Shown here: piece by piece, positions 50,938-62,646 of the stretch
How positions within the stretch are numbered: the stretch's first letter is position 1
Layout: every line of letters begins with the position of its first letter
NCBI GenBank assembly: GCA_032717465.1
Contig: CM064655.1
Coordinates: 14,546,652 to 14,610,651 of the forward strand
Direction: 5' to 3'
Source of the DNA: Coenobita brevimanus
Taxonomy: Eukaryota; Arthropoda; Malacostraca; Decapoda; Coenobitidae
Length of the DNA: 64,000 bases
The notes under the pieces: model-generated
What the model was told of the DNA's origin: nothing
Seen by the model: the letters and a program-made list of their open reading frames with translations, nothing else
The model's database searches: none
Made by a program: the position numbers and the translations under genes

Positions 50938-52668
50938 TTACCTAGTGGTATTTACCTAGCTGTGATATATATGAAATAAGCTATGCTCGTGGGGTCCTAT
51001 CTCTTATTCTCAGTAACTCAAATTTTGCTTTGAACTCGTTTAAATTTTTAGACTGGACAATCTCTAAGTTCAGGCTATTGCACAAGTCCATGCATCTATA
51101 TGGAAAACTATATTTCTTGATATCCTTCAAGCAACTTGGCTTTATCAGTTTCATTCCGTGTCCTCTTGTTACTCTCCCATCCCATACAAACACATCTTCT
51201 CTATCAATTTTATCTACTCCCACCATGGCCCTGAACACTGCAATCATGCCGCCCCTCCCTCTCCTTTCTTCTAGGGAGGGCAGATCCAGCTTCTCCAGCC
51301 TCTATCTGTATGACAGATCTGCCATGCTTGGGACTACCTTGGTTGCTGTTCTCTGTATTTTCTCAATTTTGTTTATATCTTTCTTAATGTGTTGGGACCA
51401 CACTCCTGCCACATATTCCAACCTGGGGCGGATCATGGCCATTATCAAATTTTTCATCATCTCCTTATATAGGTAATGAAATGCCACTTTTATGTTAGAC
51501 AAGAGACTGTACGTCCCTCTATCTTGTTAATGTGTTTTTCCCATGACAAACGATCCTGGACCAGCACTCTCAAATCTTTCTCTTCTCTCGCTTTTGTGAT
51601 TGATTCATTACCCATCAGATAGTTCAGTGATGGCCCCTTGGCACTTTTACCCATTTCCAATATTTTACACTTTTTGGCACTGAATTTCATTTCCCACTTC
51701 CAGCTCCAATCATGAATCCTATCCAGCTCTTCCTACAGCATTTTACAGTCTCCATCGACTTCTACTCCCCTCAAGATCTTTGCATCATCAGCAAACAGAC
51801 TTACATAACTGTTCATTCCATCTACCATATCGTTTACATAAATCAGGAACATTACTGGTGCTAACATCGAGTCCTGTGGGACTCCACTTGTTACTTCCCT
51901 CCATCCAGACATCTTGTCCTTTATTACAGTCCTCATTTGTCTGTCTCTCAATAAGTCTCTCATCCATTCCAGGAGGTTTCCCTTCACTTCTCCTATGTGC
52001 TCCAATTTCCACATTAGTCACTTATGGGGTACCTTGTCAAAAGCTTTCCCCAAATCTAAATACACACAATCCACCCAACGGTCTCTCTCCTGTAGCACGT
52101 CAATCGCTCAAGTAAAAGCTCAACAAGTTGGGAACACGACCTTCCACCTCTGAATCCAAACTGACTTTCAGCCAAAATGTGCATCTCCCTCAGATATTTT
52201 ATCCATCTATCTTTCAGAATTCTTTTGCACCATGCTGGTTAGAGACACTGGTCTATAATACAGGGGTTCTTCCCTGTTTCCTCCCTTATAAATTGGTACC
52301 ACATTTGCCCTCTTCCATTCATGAGGCACTTTCCCCTCTTCCAGAGAACACACAATTAAACTGTGAATCTTATCCGGCAGTTGTTTTCTGCATTCCTTCA
52401 GTACCCAATTAGAGATTCCATCTGGTCCTGGGGCTTTCCTTACATCTTGAGTTTCCAGTAATTTATACACTTCCTGTACTTCCACTTTTATATCTTTTAT
52501 CACTACATTTCTAGTCTCTCCCTCCCGTTCCACAAACTCCTTTTCATTAGTGAAAACTGATTGGAAACATTTGTTCATTATTTCTGCTTGCATTGCTGCA
52601 TCCTTAAAGACTTCTCCTTCTACTTTCAGTTTGGCGATTCCTTCCTTTTGTTTCAGTTTGCCATTGAC
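50867..52668 (-). mobile_element. CR1-type LINE, 5'-truncated copy (J)
   Basis: The (GT)n tail lies at 50867-50936, then the 3' end (ATACCACTAGGTAAATACAC on the minus strand). C-terminal frames lie at 51247-50981 and 51502-51302, RT at 51690-51490 and 52014-51733 (SGVPQDSMLA, ASLFADDAKILRG-like), and linker/early RT at 52746-52207 (KAPGPDGISNWVLKECRKQL, WKRANVVPIYKGGNREEPLY). It is truncated at about 52668, beside a (GA)n tract. Many frameshifts. Confidence 0.85.
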
Positions 52669-53099
52669 AGAGAGAGAGAGAGAGAGAGTTTGTCTGTCTG
52701 TCTGTATGGCAATGTGGTAGTGATGCGACCAGGCAACTTGCCTCAAGGTCGTTGTGATGGTTACTGGCTTCCCATCAGCAAGTACGCCTAATTATGGAAA
52801 ATTTTTCAGATAAATAGTGTTTGTGGTAGATTGTGGTCTTCTGGAAAGGTTTTTGAAGTGTTATTATTGTGGAGGGCTAGTCTACACCTCTGCCATGCAT
52901 GTGGACACCTGCAAAAAACAACAAAAAATTGCCTCCTTTCCCCACTCACTCCTCTCCCTACACACACTTAACGGACCATCTGATACAATCAGCTTGACCT
53001 CGAAGGATTGATGTATTATGACACTTTGTTTTTTATTTCTGGTTAAGTATTAACTGAGATATGAAGGTTTAAAATTAGATGATTTTCTCAGGAATGACG
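52669..53099. other. (GA)n/(TGTC)n tract and unrecognised sequence
   Basis: Starts with AGAGAGAGAGAGAGAG and TCTGTCTGTCTGT (52672-52704). The rest has no gene that I can support; a small frame with CYYCGGLVYTSAMHVDTC is noted under rejected items. Confidence 0.5.
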
Positions 53100-53142
53100 G
53101 CTGTGGGAAGTGTTCACGAGAATATGTGCCAGATGCGATGAG

Positions 53143-53712
53143 TTAAGAGGAGAGAATCAGAAACTGTGGGTAGTAGTCCACTTTTGAGGCAGCAAAAACC
53201 ATACATTGAATAACAGCACCAAGGACAGAGATGTCAGAATTTGAGGCACATATTGCAAAGTCGTCCACATATAAAGAAGAGCAAACGCCAACTGGTAGGC
53301 AAGAAACAATCCCATTAAATGCCAATGCAAAGAGAGTAATGCTATGAACACTGCCTTGGGGAACACCTTCATATTGTGGGAATGGATCCAATTAAGTATG
53401 CTGAACACAAACCTGAAAGACACGGGCTGACAGAAAATTCTTCAAGAAAACACCAAGGTTACCATCAATACCACAAGAATGAACTGTGTGCAAAATATGA
53501 AAGGGCCAGGCAGTATCATATGCTTTCTCAAGATCACAGAAAACTGCGATAACAAATTGGTGAGTGGCAATGGCAGGAGGGATATAAATTTCTAGATTAA
53601 GGAGAGGAGTTAAGGTACCATGGGCTTTCCGAAAAGCAATCTGAAAGGATGAAAAAAGCTGTTTGGATTCTATAAGCCATATAAGATGATGATTTATCAT
53701 ATGCTCAAACAA
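53143..53712 (-). pseudogene. I-type LINE reverse transcriptase (partial)
   Basis: Frame 53712-53392 reads FQIAFRKAHGTLTPLLNLEI, VIAVFCDLEKAYDTAWPFHI and VFLKNFLSARVFQVCV. After a stop, frame 53391-53143 reads YEGVPQGSVHSITLFALAFN and VCSSLYVDDFAICAS. YVDD is the catalytic box, and D-LEKAYDT the first catalytic Asp region. The similarity is to I/Nimb-type elements rather than CR1. One stop separates the halves. Confidence 0.85.
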
Positions 53713-53830
53713 CTTGCAGATACAAATGGTAAGAGGAATGGGGCAATAATCCTGAGGTGCATAGCCTAGCTTCCCTGCTTAAGAAATGGGAGAATGATGG
53801 CATTATAAAAAGAGGGGGGGATACGATTAT

Positions 53831-54014
53831 CTATCTATCTATCTATAGCCCAAGCCCTAATCCCGCAAAGGGAGGCTGCAGACAAAATGCCTCAAAGTCG
53901 CTCTGTCACCCATCATTTGACTGCCCTACCCCCAGCTCACTCCCCCCTCCCTCATATACCTCTTAACTCCATCCCTCCACCTCATCCTCGGTCTCCCTCT
54001 CCCTCTCCCTCCCT
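53831..54014 (-). mobile_element. RTE subfamily-1 3' fragment inside LINE K
   Basis: Tail (TATC)n, then TAGCCCaAGCCCTAATCCCG and the start of the RTE C-terminal codons. It is 184 bp long and truncated in the GRGRPRMRW region. TTAT at 53827-53830 and 54015-54018 is a minimal target duplication. Confidence 0.85.
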
Positions 54015-54108
54015 TTATAAATAGCTAATAAAAAGGACAGGGGCGGGGGTGGGAAGGAGGTCACAGAGCATATTGTAATGTGTGCCATCGGTACCTTCGC
54101 AAGTGTTC

Positions 54109-56155
54109 TTACAGAGATGAAGGGTCGGAGGACAATGCATGGAGTGTGAAAGGCGCATTAAACGACTGATTATACGACAGTTGGAAGACAACAGATGTAC
54201 ATTTAGAAGTAGTTTTAAGGGCGTGGAATTCAGGGGAGAGATAAGAACTGCTACTAACATCACTAAAATGTAGACCCAAGAAATTAGCAACTAGATACGC
54301 TTCTGCAATTGATTCCCCATCTAGATGAAGGATAGGGGAAGGCATAGGAATATGGTTACTGGCTATTTTGCAAATACGTTCCCAGAAGGAAGCAATGGGC
54401 GTATTGGTAGTGACAGTGGAAACGTATAAATCCCGCGCTTCTCTTTGCAAGATTGTCTGTTTGATAGTCTTGCAAAGAGAAGCGCAGGCCATTTTAAACA
54501 AAAGAAATGCACTCTGTTCATCCGGGGTGTTGTGTCTGCGCAGCTAAATCTTCCAATGTGCAAGTTTAACATGGAGTGCCATGGTGCAATCAGAGTCCCA
54601 CCAAGGCACACATTTAGAAATAAAAGGGCAGGATGATCTAGGAATTGCAGTCAAAGCTGCACTCAGAACTAAAACATTTAAAAACGTAAGTATACCTAAA
54701 ACAGTAGGAAACGAGGAAAGGGGTATGGAGGGAACCGACAGAGAAGTAAAAGACGACCAGTCAGCTTTCAGAAGGCACCACAGACGAGGCCTAAGCACAG
54801 GATAATAGGGAGTAAGAGTACATTTAATAGGAAAGTGATTACTATACACAGCATCAGAAAGAATAGGCAAATGGAAATCTACAGAAAGAGAGGAGCAACA
54901 GAAGGAGAGATCAAGACATGAGAATGTCTGAGTTCTGGCATCAAAATGTAAGTATGCTCCTGCATTCAATAAAGACAAATCATTAGTAAAAACAAATGAC
55001 TCAATGTGGCAGCCATGAAAATTACTAACAGTATCACCCCATAAAGCACGGTGACAATTAACCCTTTGGTGTTTATGGGTGCGCTGCAAATTTCATGCAC
55101 TCATTACCATTTGACATAGGCTGCGTCCACACACATTTCAACCGCTCGTTACCAGTTGTCGCCAGTTGCGTCGAACGAAATGGCCCATTTTTTTGGTTAT
55201 GGAATTATTTCTGGGCAAGAACAAAGCACTACTTGCATCCCCGTGTTTCTCTCCGCCATGCCCAACCCACTCTGAGCCAAGCATCGTCCCACTACCCCAG
55301 TCAGTGTGCTACAAGCCTTGCTAGTGCATTAAGATGATTTCTTTTCGCATTCCATAAAATCAACCCTAACTGACCTACAATAATCCTTTATACACCAAAA
55401 TGTAACCAAATAAACTCCCTATAATTTTTTCTCAGTAACATTTATCATAAAAATTATATTTCCATTAGAAAAAACTGAAAAAAATAAATAAATAAATGAA
55501 TTACTGCATAATTTACATTCTGCTGGTCTTTTTAACAACAACATAAGCAAGTACATTTATTCAGGATTATGGTAAAAAAAAAAAAAAAAAATTACGATTA
55601 TTGAAGCATGAATAACGGTGTGAGGATAAAATGTTCATGAACTATCAAGTGCGCGTGTATAGGACAGTGACAGGGGGGAGGTCTCAGTGTGTGGCCTTGG
55701 GCGCCATGGCAAGCCTCCCGAGTACTCACTTGCAGTAGGACACAGCCTATGTCAAATGGTAACATAAGAGTTAAAATGACCTAACAATAAAACTAGGGTG
55801 GGTAAATGGGATAATAAAAGAAATACGGTATGAAAAGCAATGGACTGGGAAGGAGAGAAATAAATGGAAATCACAGTAACCCAACGGCCAAGAAAAACAT
55901 GAACAAAATAATATGGAACAGTGGTGTGAATGAACGGACATTCAAGAGGAAATGTATGATAGACTAAGATAGATGAAACAGAAAGAGAAACAAGAAAGAA
56001 CAAGAAACAATAGCCAGATATATGTACCGGAGGGAAGACAAAACAAAGTTCTTGTGAACAGACCATGGACAGGTGGTGAACTGAAATAAGATAGCAGAGG
56101 TCACTGCAATGGGCTGTAAAACTTCAAATGTTCCATTGTAAAATAGACATACCAA
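54109..56155 (-). pseudogene. I-type LINE endonuclease and linker (disrupted)
   Basis: Frames 56155-55752 give FTTCPWSVHKNFVLSSLR and WVTVISIYFSPSQ, then LLLGHFNSYV (GHFN for GDFN). The TTAA element 55062-55770 interrupts. Frames 55089-54544 give LWGDTVSNFHGCHIESFVFT, LDLSFCC, VYSNHFPIKC (SNH for SDH) and CVPWWDSDCTMALHVKLAHW. Frame 54501-54109 is the linker (FKMACASLCKTIKQTILQRE). The altered catalytic residues and the insertion make it inactive. Confidence 0.75.
55062..55770. mobile_element. TTAA-flanked element with subterminal inverted repeats
   Basis: TTAA occurs at 55058-55061 and 55771-55774. Ends are CCCTTTGGTG on the left and, reverse-complemented, CTCTTATG on the right. A strong inverted repeat, TTACCATTTGACATAGGCTG then CGTCC/TGTCC, lies 43 bp inside the left end but only 8 bp inside the right end. 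It interrupts the LINE K endonuclease. It is probably a piggyBac-type MITE unrelated to the one at 47513. Confidence 0.65.
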
Positions 56156-56289
56156 AACTTAAAACAGTACATAAAAGTATAACCCAATAGAAAAGTAAGA
56201 ATCTAGGAAAGATAAAAGGAAATAAATACTAAAGATAAAATATAATACACAGGAAGTATAATATAATACAGAATAGTAACATATATTAC

Positions 56290-58600
56290 TGAGTCATAAC
56301 AATAGTAGAAATAGGGGTTAGAGGTGGAATAGGCAGGTGAGCGGGACGGTCACCATTGCCCGGAAGGATAGGGTAAGCTAAAGGGGATGGAGTACTGGAA
56401 GAAGTGGAAAAGGAGAGGGGCAAAGGGGAGGAGGGAACAGAAGGCAAAGGAGGGGGAAATGAAGGACGGAGAGGAGTGGGAGGGAGGTTAGGAGGCACAG
56501 GATGAACTTATCAAAGAGGGTGGAAGGACAGGGTACAGCATTGTCCACTAAATCTGGTGTGGAAGTTAAAATATAATCCATAATCTTGGGGATAGTTTCA
56601 CTGTCATCATTGCCAGAGGGTTTTGTGTCACAAGTAGCTGACAGTGGAGCGGTTCAGGTACGTGGCTGAGAAGACTGTTGAGATGTTGTGGATTTTGACG
56701 AGGCACAGTGTATAGGTCTGGAGAGGCGGGTACTCGTCGCACGGACTTTACGAGCCAGAGAAGTAGAAGGATGGGCAGAAGAGGTCTTTGAGTCCGATGT
56801 GATAGACAGACTGCACGTACCACTAGAGGAGGAAGGGCGTCGGATGTTACGTTCCAGAGGTGACAAACGTCGAGTATGAGAAACAGAACTGGGGGAGTGA
56901 GAGGATGGATGAGGTTGGGAATGGGGGGAAGGACGAGGAGGGGGAATGGGTAAGGAAGGAAATGGAGAGGAAGTAGGGGCAGAGGAATCTAACACTCAGA
57001 AAGAATTAGAGACAGGAACAGGAGGACTGAACAAGAGGGGGAGGGGTCAGGTAGAGAGGAGGGAGAGGTGGAAATAGGTGGATTGGGAGGAAAGGAAGAG
57101 GAGACAACAGACACAGGGGTAGGGACTGAGTGAGATGTGGAAAGACGAGAAATGGGAGGAAAGGAAGAGGGGACAACAGATACAGAGACAGGTGCACAGG
57201 GAAGAAGAAACAGAACTGGTACTAGCAGCAGATAGAACAACAAGAGGGGAAATAGATATAGACAGAACTGTGGAAGAAGGCTGTGAAAGACAGGAATGGA
57301 GGCGCCTAGCATAAGAGGAGGTACTCTGAAAACCCTAACGACGAACACTGATATGAGCCTCATGAAGAGACAGCCCCTCAAAGTAACGAGCTTGAACAAC
57401 TTCCGTTTCAACCTTAAAGTCAGCCTGAGGGTGACCAGGTTAAGCACAGAGAGGACAGCGTTGGGAGGAACAGCAATACTTTTCAGGATGGCCAAACTGC
57501 CAACTGGAAGCACATTGACATGGAGAAGGGATACACTCCCTCACTGAAAGTCATGTACCTCTAATGATAATGGTGTCTGGGAGGGTGTGAGAGCTGAAGG
57601 TAATCTTGGCAATGTTGACAGAACGTCAATAGTTACCTCGAGGAGGGATAGCATAGCATGTAACAGTCTGGACTGGACAACCTTGTTTGTTGAGTAAGTC
57701 AGTAATTATGGGGGAATGCTCTGAGAGAGATCTGTTCCCAAGTTTGAGAGAAGGTGGTATAACAACCACGCCAGTATGGGAGCTATGTAGCCTATCACGC
57801 CGAATGGGGATATGGACTCTTGATGGGTCGACAAGTTTAGACATGGCTTCAACTTGTTGTTGAGAATGAAAAATTACTAGGCATCAGTCATCAAAGCAGG
57901 TGTGGAAGAGAACATTGGGACCAACCTGTTGGATGAGCTGTAACTGAAAGGGGTCATCAGAAGAGAGAGGAAAGCCAACTGGGATACTGAAGAACTTAGT
58001 CCAAGTTCCAGGGTCAAAATGCGAAGAATCAGGAACTGGAGTGGTAGAGAGGACAGAAGGACAGGGGCAGGAGGAGGAGTGGAGAGGGGAGGTAAAAGCA
58101 GCAACAAAGATAGACAAAGAAGTAATTGAGTAAAGAGGAGAAGTACAGGAAGGGAGTGGAGACTGGGTTGCAAATGAAGTAGAGGAGGCCAGGGAAAGGT
58201 TGGTAGCGGAGGTTGAAGACCCTGTGATCCCATTCAGAACCTGGAAAGGTTTTAGGGTGACGATGAGGAATGGCAGAGAAGAGGGAGCTGGAGATATGCA
58301 GACATTAGGGATAGAGGCACGTAGGGGTAAAGCAGATGGAGATGTAATCATATGATAGGAGGAAGAAGATGGAATAGGAGGAGAACAGGAAGAGGAGGAA
58401 AGGGGAAGAAAGGTAGGGGGGATCCACCTGACCAGGAGAAGATTTAGAAGGACGGGGAACAGTGGAAAGAGTCGGAGAATCACCAGCATAAGCTGGGGTT
58501 GTTGTTAGGGTAAAAAAAAAAGTGGTAGTATTGAGGAAGGGAGAACCTAAAACCATATCCATAATTTTACTTAAGAAGGAAAAGGTTCATTGCGACTGTT
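56290..58600 (-). pseudogene. I-type LINE ORF1 (Gag-like), frameshifted
   Basis: Near 57540-57430 one minus-strand frame reads CQCASSWQFGHPEKYC, then QRCPLCA, a stop and PGHPQADF, matching the C-C-H-C zinc-knuckle pair that ends ORF1 of I-type LINEs. Just after it, VVQARYFEGLSLHEAHISVR and SYARRLHSC follow. Upstream (58489-57626) lie Ser/Pro/Leu-rich frames with FDPGTWTKFFSIPVGFPLSS and LIQQVGPNVLFHTCFDD. ORF1 proteins bind the element's RNA. No single frame is open through the region. Confidence 0.6.
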
Positions 58601-59390
58601 GAAAAAAGAAGGATTATTTGGGCGGAACATGGAGTCTAGAGGCCCGGCCAGTGACCCAAATAGAGATCAAGCTCCAAGTATGCACTCCCTACCCTATCCA
58701 AGAAGGGATAGCAACACCGTGTGGGAGAACTGAGTCTCCCAGCACAATGACGGGCCACCAGCTATTGGTCGAGAGTCCTACTACCAAGCAACAGCACCCC
58801 GGATCCAAGAGCTGCCATTTAGCAGCAGTTCCACAACTGCAGAGGTCTACCTCTGGAAAGGTCCACACATTGGGGTGGTCCCGAACCATCATGATCCCTA
58901 CAACTGGCCAGACCAATAGCCCATGGACACACCCTTATCCTTGCTGTTGCAATTTACTCAAGGTCATTGACGAGAATTTTGATGAATGTGGAATTTCCAC
59001 TCTATTTAATGCCAAGACAGAATAGAGATGATAGGAGAAAAAGAAAGAGGAAGCAATAGTAGAAGAAAAGAGCCTTGCAAAATTTGCTGAGGCAGTGACA
59101 GGGACCCAAGGAGAGGGGAGAGGGTAGAGCAGAGTGGAGATGCAAGTGTGATGTCCAGCTAGGAACCAGACTCCCACACACTTTGGAGTTCATTAAGGTA
59201 CCCTACTATAGCTCCCCGACACATCAAGCCCCAATCGATGTCTCCAAATCCCCCCAACGACAACGAGCAAGGAAACGGGGGAACGGAAGAGAAAGAAATT
59301 ACTGAATATACAATATGCTACATTTTGGTACTGAGGAAGACATACAGCATAATATTTAATGGATTTTGCATAGCCAAAAACCAATTCTCT
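58601..59390 (-). other. Probable 5' region of LINE K
   Basis: No protein motif that I recognise. It lies upstream of ORF1 on the minus strand. The true 5' end is not marked by a visible target duplication. Confidence 0.4.
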
Positions 59391-60199
59391 TCCATCACGC
59401 CATCATGAAAGCACCTTCCAAGAAGAGGCTCAAGTTTCTGCAAGTACAAGGGTGTGAGGAATTAACCTTGAATCTACCACAAGTTGAAGAAAGGTACTTG
59501 TATTACAACACTGCAGTACTTGCAACAGTTTAGAAACTCTCCCTACAGGTCTGGGATAGTGGAAACAGCTGGAACTAACTGATGCATCTGATGACTGATT
59601 TTAGTGTATTTCAAACAAGGCCATAATTGGATCCCCATTTAGCAGTGTTAAGTGTGCTCAAAACTTCACAAGCAGTGAGCATTGAGGAGAAAGAAAGGTT
59701 AAAACCCCTTGGGTAAGCAATTGATAAGATGCCTTTCAAAATCTGATGATGTAAAAATGATATTTTGATTGTGTTAAAACCAGATTTTCACTCCCAACTG
59801 GCTGTTTACTACCTTCACAATGCAAATGCCAAGAGGCTAGGGTAAATAATTTATTACCTACTCATGCTGCCCATGTCAATTAGGGGTCTAGGCACAACAC
59901 TGAGTTTTCCAGTGGACTGATTATTACAATGATAAATATGAGGTCACACTGCACTGTACCTCTACCCTGTCATAATCTATATATTGAGACTACAGAGTAC
60001 AGTAATTATGCTAGTTGCTAAATTATTATTTTTCCATTACAATGTTTCATTCCTTGTTTCATAACAGGTTGAAAGATTTGTGCCTGCGTACCTGTTTGTT
60101 CAACTTGTAGTGATATGGCAACTATTGTTTTGTTATCATGACAAAGTTCAGTAGTTATGGCAAGTCATAATGTCTGTCAGTTCACTGGATATCCAGCTT
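59391..60199. other. No gene recognised
   Basis: Unique-looking AT-rich sequence without motif or convincing frame. Confidence 0.5.
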
Positions 60200-60960
60200 C
60201 TATTTGAAAGTGTAGAAGCATAATGAATTTATTATTTCTTCAGGTAATATATTTCATTTGTTGATGATATGTCTTGAGAAGAAATGTTTCCTTAGGTTCA
60301 GTCAGCTCTGTAACTTCTTCAACTTCAAACTAGGGCCTCTTGTACGTGCTTCTTTGTATTTCAAAGAAGTCTTTGTTTATTTGTACAAAGTCATGCATGA
60401 TTTTATAGACTTCAGTCATATCACTACATTCATGTCAATATGGGTGTGAGCAAAGTTTCCAGGATCACAATCTTTCCTGACAGTTTCTATTTGACAGCCC
60501 TGGTATTGACCTTGATGCACATTTTTGTACATTTCCAAACTCTGCATATCTAATTTATATCTGGGTGAAAGAACAGAGTTTCCATACTCCAGAATAGGTC
60601 TGACCATACCAAGGAACAGTTTGGTAACTATAGGACCATCAAGATGGACAAAGATTCTCATAACTCTTAAAGTTATTATAGTAGCTCTTTTGACTGAAGT
60701 TATGTATTGATGGAAGTTCTAGTCCCTGTCCATAAGAAAGCTGTTTGCTTTGAAACACTGAATAGCAGGTGCCACTGGATTGACCAACTAAACATATTAT
60801 TTATGTCATCTTGCAGCAAATCAGCATGTGCTTTGGATTCAACGATATGGAACAGTTTAGTATCAGCAGCAACCTAAGAATGCCATTTACCATGTCAGGT
60901 GAGTTGTTTATAAATGTTAGACAATATCTTGCCCAGAATTATATTACTGATAAACCATTA
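60200..60960 (-). mobile_element. Decayed CR1-group LINE remnant
   Basis: Minus strand reading from 60890: VAADTKLFHIVESKAHADLL (related to a FADDTKLF catalytic box), WSIQWHLLFSVSKQT and later VTKLFLGMVRPILEYGNSVL with SPRYKLDMQSLEMYKNV. Downstream, YKIMHDF and KETFLLKTYHQ follow after frame changes. This order (palm, then M-RP-LEY--VWSP, then C-terminal) is the CR1/Jockey RT end. It is a different family from E-J and much older. Both ends are ragged. Confidence 0.65.
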
Positions 60961-61117
60961 TTAGAAATTAAGTTACTGATAACATTAACCCTGCTGTGCT
61001 GACTCTTTGTAAAGTAGTGTACCTCTCCTGAGTCACTTTCATAACCAATGTGAATTGTACCTCATTTAAGGCTTGCAGTGTGCCCAAAACAGACCTTCAC
61101 TCTGTCTAAATACTGTA

Positions 61118-62363
61118 TAGGCATGCCCCAATTTACGATACCCATATATGTGATACCCCGCAACAGTGATGGGAGTAGAAATACCACCCTACCCTGCCTA
61201 TCAAAGGCCTAACCCCGGTTTTGTGATGGGTTTTTATTTTTTTTTTACCGATTTTGATGATATTTTAGACTTAAATTTTGTGTTTAGGTTGTTTATAAAC
61301 TAGTTTTAGACTTAGATTAATGTGTTTTAGTCACAGATCAAGTGAACAGTCACTTGGGGAACGGATTCTTGCCCATTTGGGATATGGATTCTTGCCCATC
61401 AGACGAGGTACAAAACAGGGTGGACAACTAGGCGACTCAACAAAGAATATTTCGTGTTTGACCATTGAACTGTCATCTAACCTATCATGGAATACATAAT
61501 AATAATTTTAAATAAATATTAATAATTGTGAAAACCCCAGAGAGTAAATATTTCATGAACTGATGAAAACTGTGACATCGATAAATCATGCGATCATATT
61601 TGGATTGTTCAAGAGAAAACGCTTTGAATGAACAAAGGAATTTCTAAGTAAATATTGGAAAGAAAATAAAGGAGAGCAACAACCAGAACAGTAACTAAAC
61701 TGACATAAAGAAAGGCCTTTGAACAGGCTATCCCGATCGCATCATCGATTGATAAATCATGTGTTAACATTCAGGCTGTTCAAGGAAAAACGCTTTGAAA
61801 ATACAACAGAATTTCTAAATAAATATTGGAAAATAAGAAGAAAATAAAGGAGCTCTGCAACCAAAAGGAATCCCGACTGCATCATCAATCACGTTCCCCG
61901 TCAAGAGAATTCTCCGTCAAAATATCAACGATTCTCTGTGACAACAATTCACACCTTGGACAATTCTGTGTCATTCATACATTATTATTATGCATAACAG
62001 ATGTTTATTTAATTGTCCTGGGATCGTCTAATGGTGGCATTGTATACAATGCTGCTGCTTCTCCTCTACTGAGTTTGAATACGAGTCGGAGATCGCTTTC
62101 TCCAGTGACCCTGACTGGGTATAAGCGAGACAGGCACTGGTTTTAGGCTTAGGTTAGCTTCTTTTACAGCTGTTAGGCCATTTAGATTGGCTTTAAACTT
62201 TTTTTGGACTCATTTGGGTGGGTTTAGGACTTGGCTTGGGGGGAAACCCAACACTCAAAAATGCATCCCAATACTTTACGTTAAATCGGCCCCGAGATGT
62301 GGTACCCCATCTAGCAATGGGTTTTTACTTGACCAATTGCACTGTTAAACCGGGGTATGCCTG
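61118..62363. mobile_element. Tigger-like non-autonomous element
   Basis: Left end TAGGCATGCCCCAATTTACG; right end, reverse-complemented, CAGGCATACCCCGGTTTAAC, with TA on both sides. CAGGCATACC is a well-known Tigger start. The interior is AT-rich and contains a diverged tandem duplication (about 61575-61685 and 61745-61860: GATAAATCATG, CTGTTCAAG.GAAAA.CGCTTTGAA, GAATTTCTAA.TAAATATTGG). No transposase is recognisable. Confidence 0.7.
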
Positions 62364-62642
62364 TATGAGGTGTGCAGCACAGCAGGGGTTAAGAGAAAAA
62401 TCAATTGTGTTGTGGCGAGCTGAGTCCTAAGTGACAAAGTGCAGTGATGTAATTACTATAGAGTAATCCCTCCCCTCCAAACCAACTTGACTCTGGGCAC
62501 TGTAGACCATGTCACCACTTCAGTGCTAAGATCCACTGTACATACTGAATACAAACTAGGACTGTCTCATGTAGGACTGGTGTATTGTACTGGTATTAGT
62601 GGAGATGTTTTTATGACATGTCAGTGGGTCTTATTCAAATCT
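62364..62642. other. No gene recognised
   Basis: Short spacer between the Tigger-like and piggyBac-like elements, without notable features. Confidence 0.5.
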
Positions 62643-62646
62643 TTAA

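Larger units (their letters stand above)
53100..59390 (-). mobile_element. I-type LINE with ORF1 and ORF2, 3' end missing (K)
   Basis: Minus strand: 5' region (59390-58600), ORF1 remnants (about 58600-56290, including a zinc-knuckle region), endonuclease (about 56155-54544, split by a TTAA element), linker (54501-54109), RTE fragment (54014-53831), RT (53712-53143). The RT region ends after the catalytic box. The thumb and RNase H that I-type elements normally have are not found downstream. The copy is heavily frameshifted. It resembles the 3'-only copy at 31440-33070 in type. Confidence 0.8.

Noticed and set aside
52817..53011. Small frame with a CYYCGGLVYTSAMHVDTC zinc-finger-like spacing
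   Set aside because: A single short cysteine/histidine pattern without flanking domain, splice context or repeat relatives. Chance is likely.
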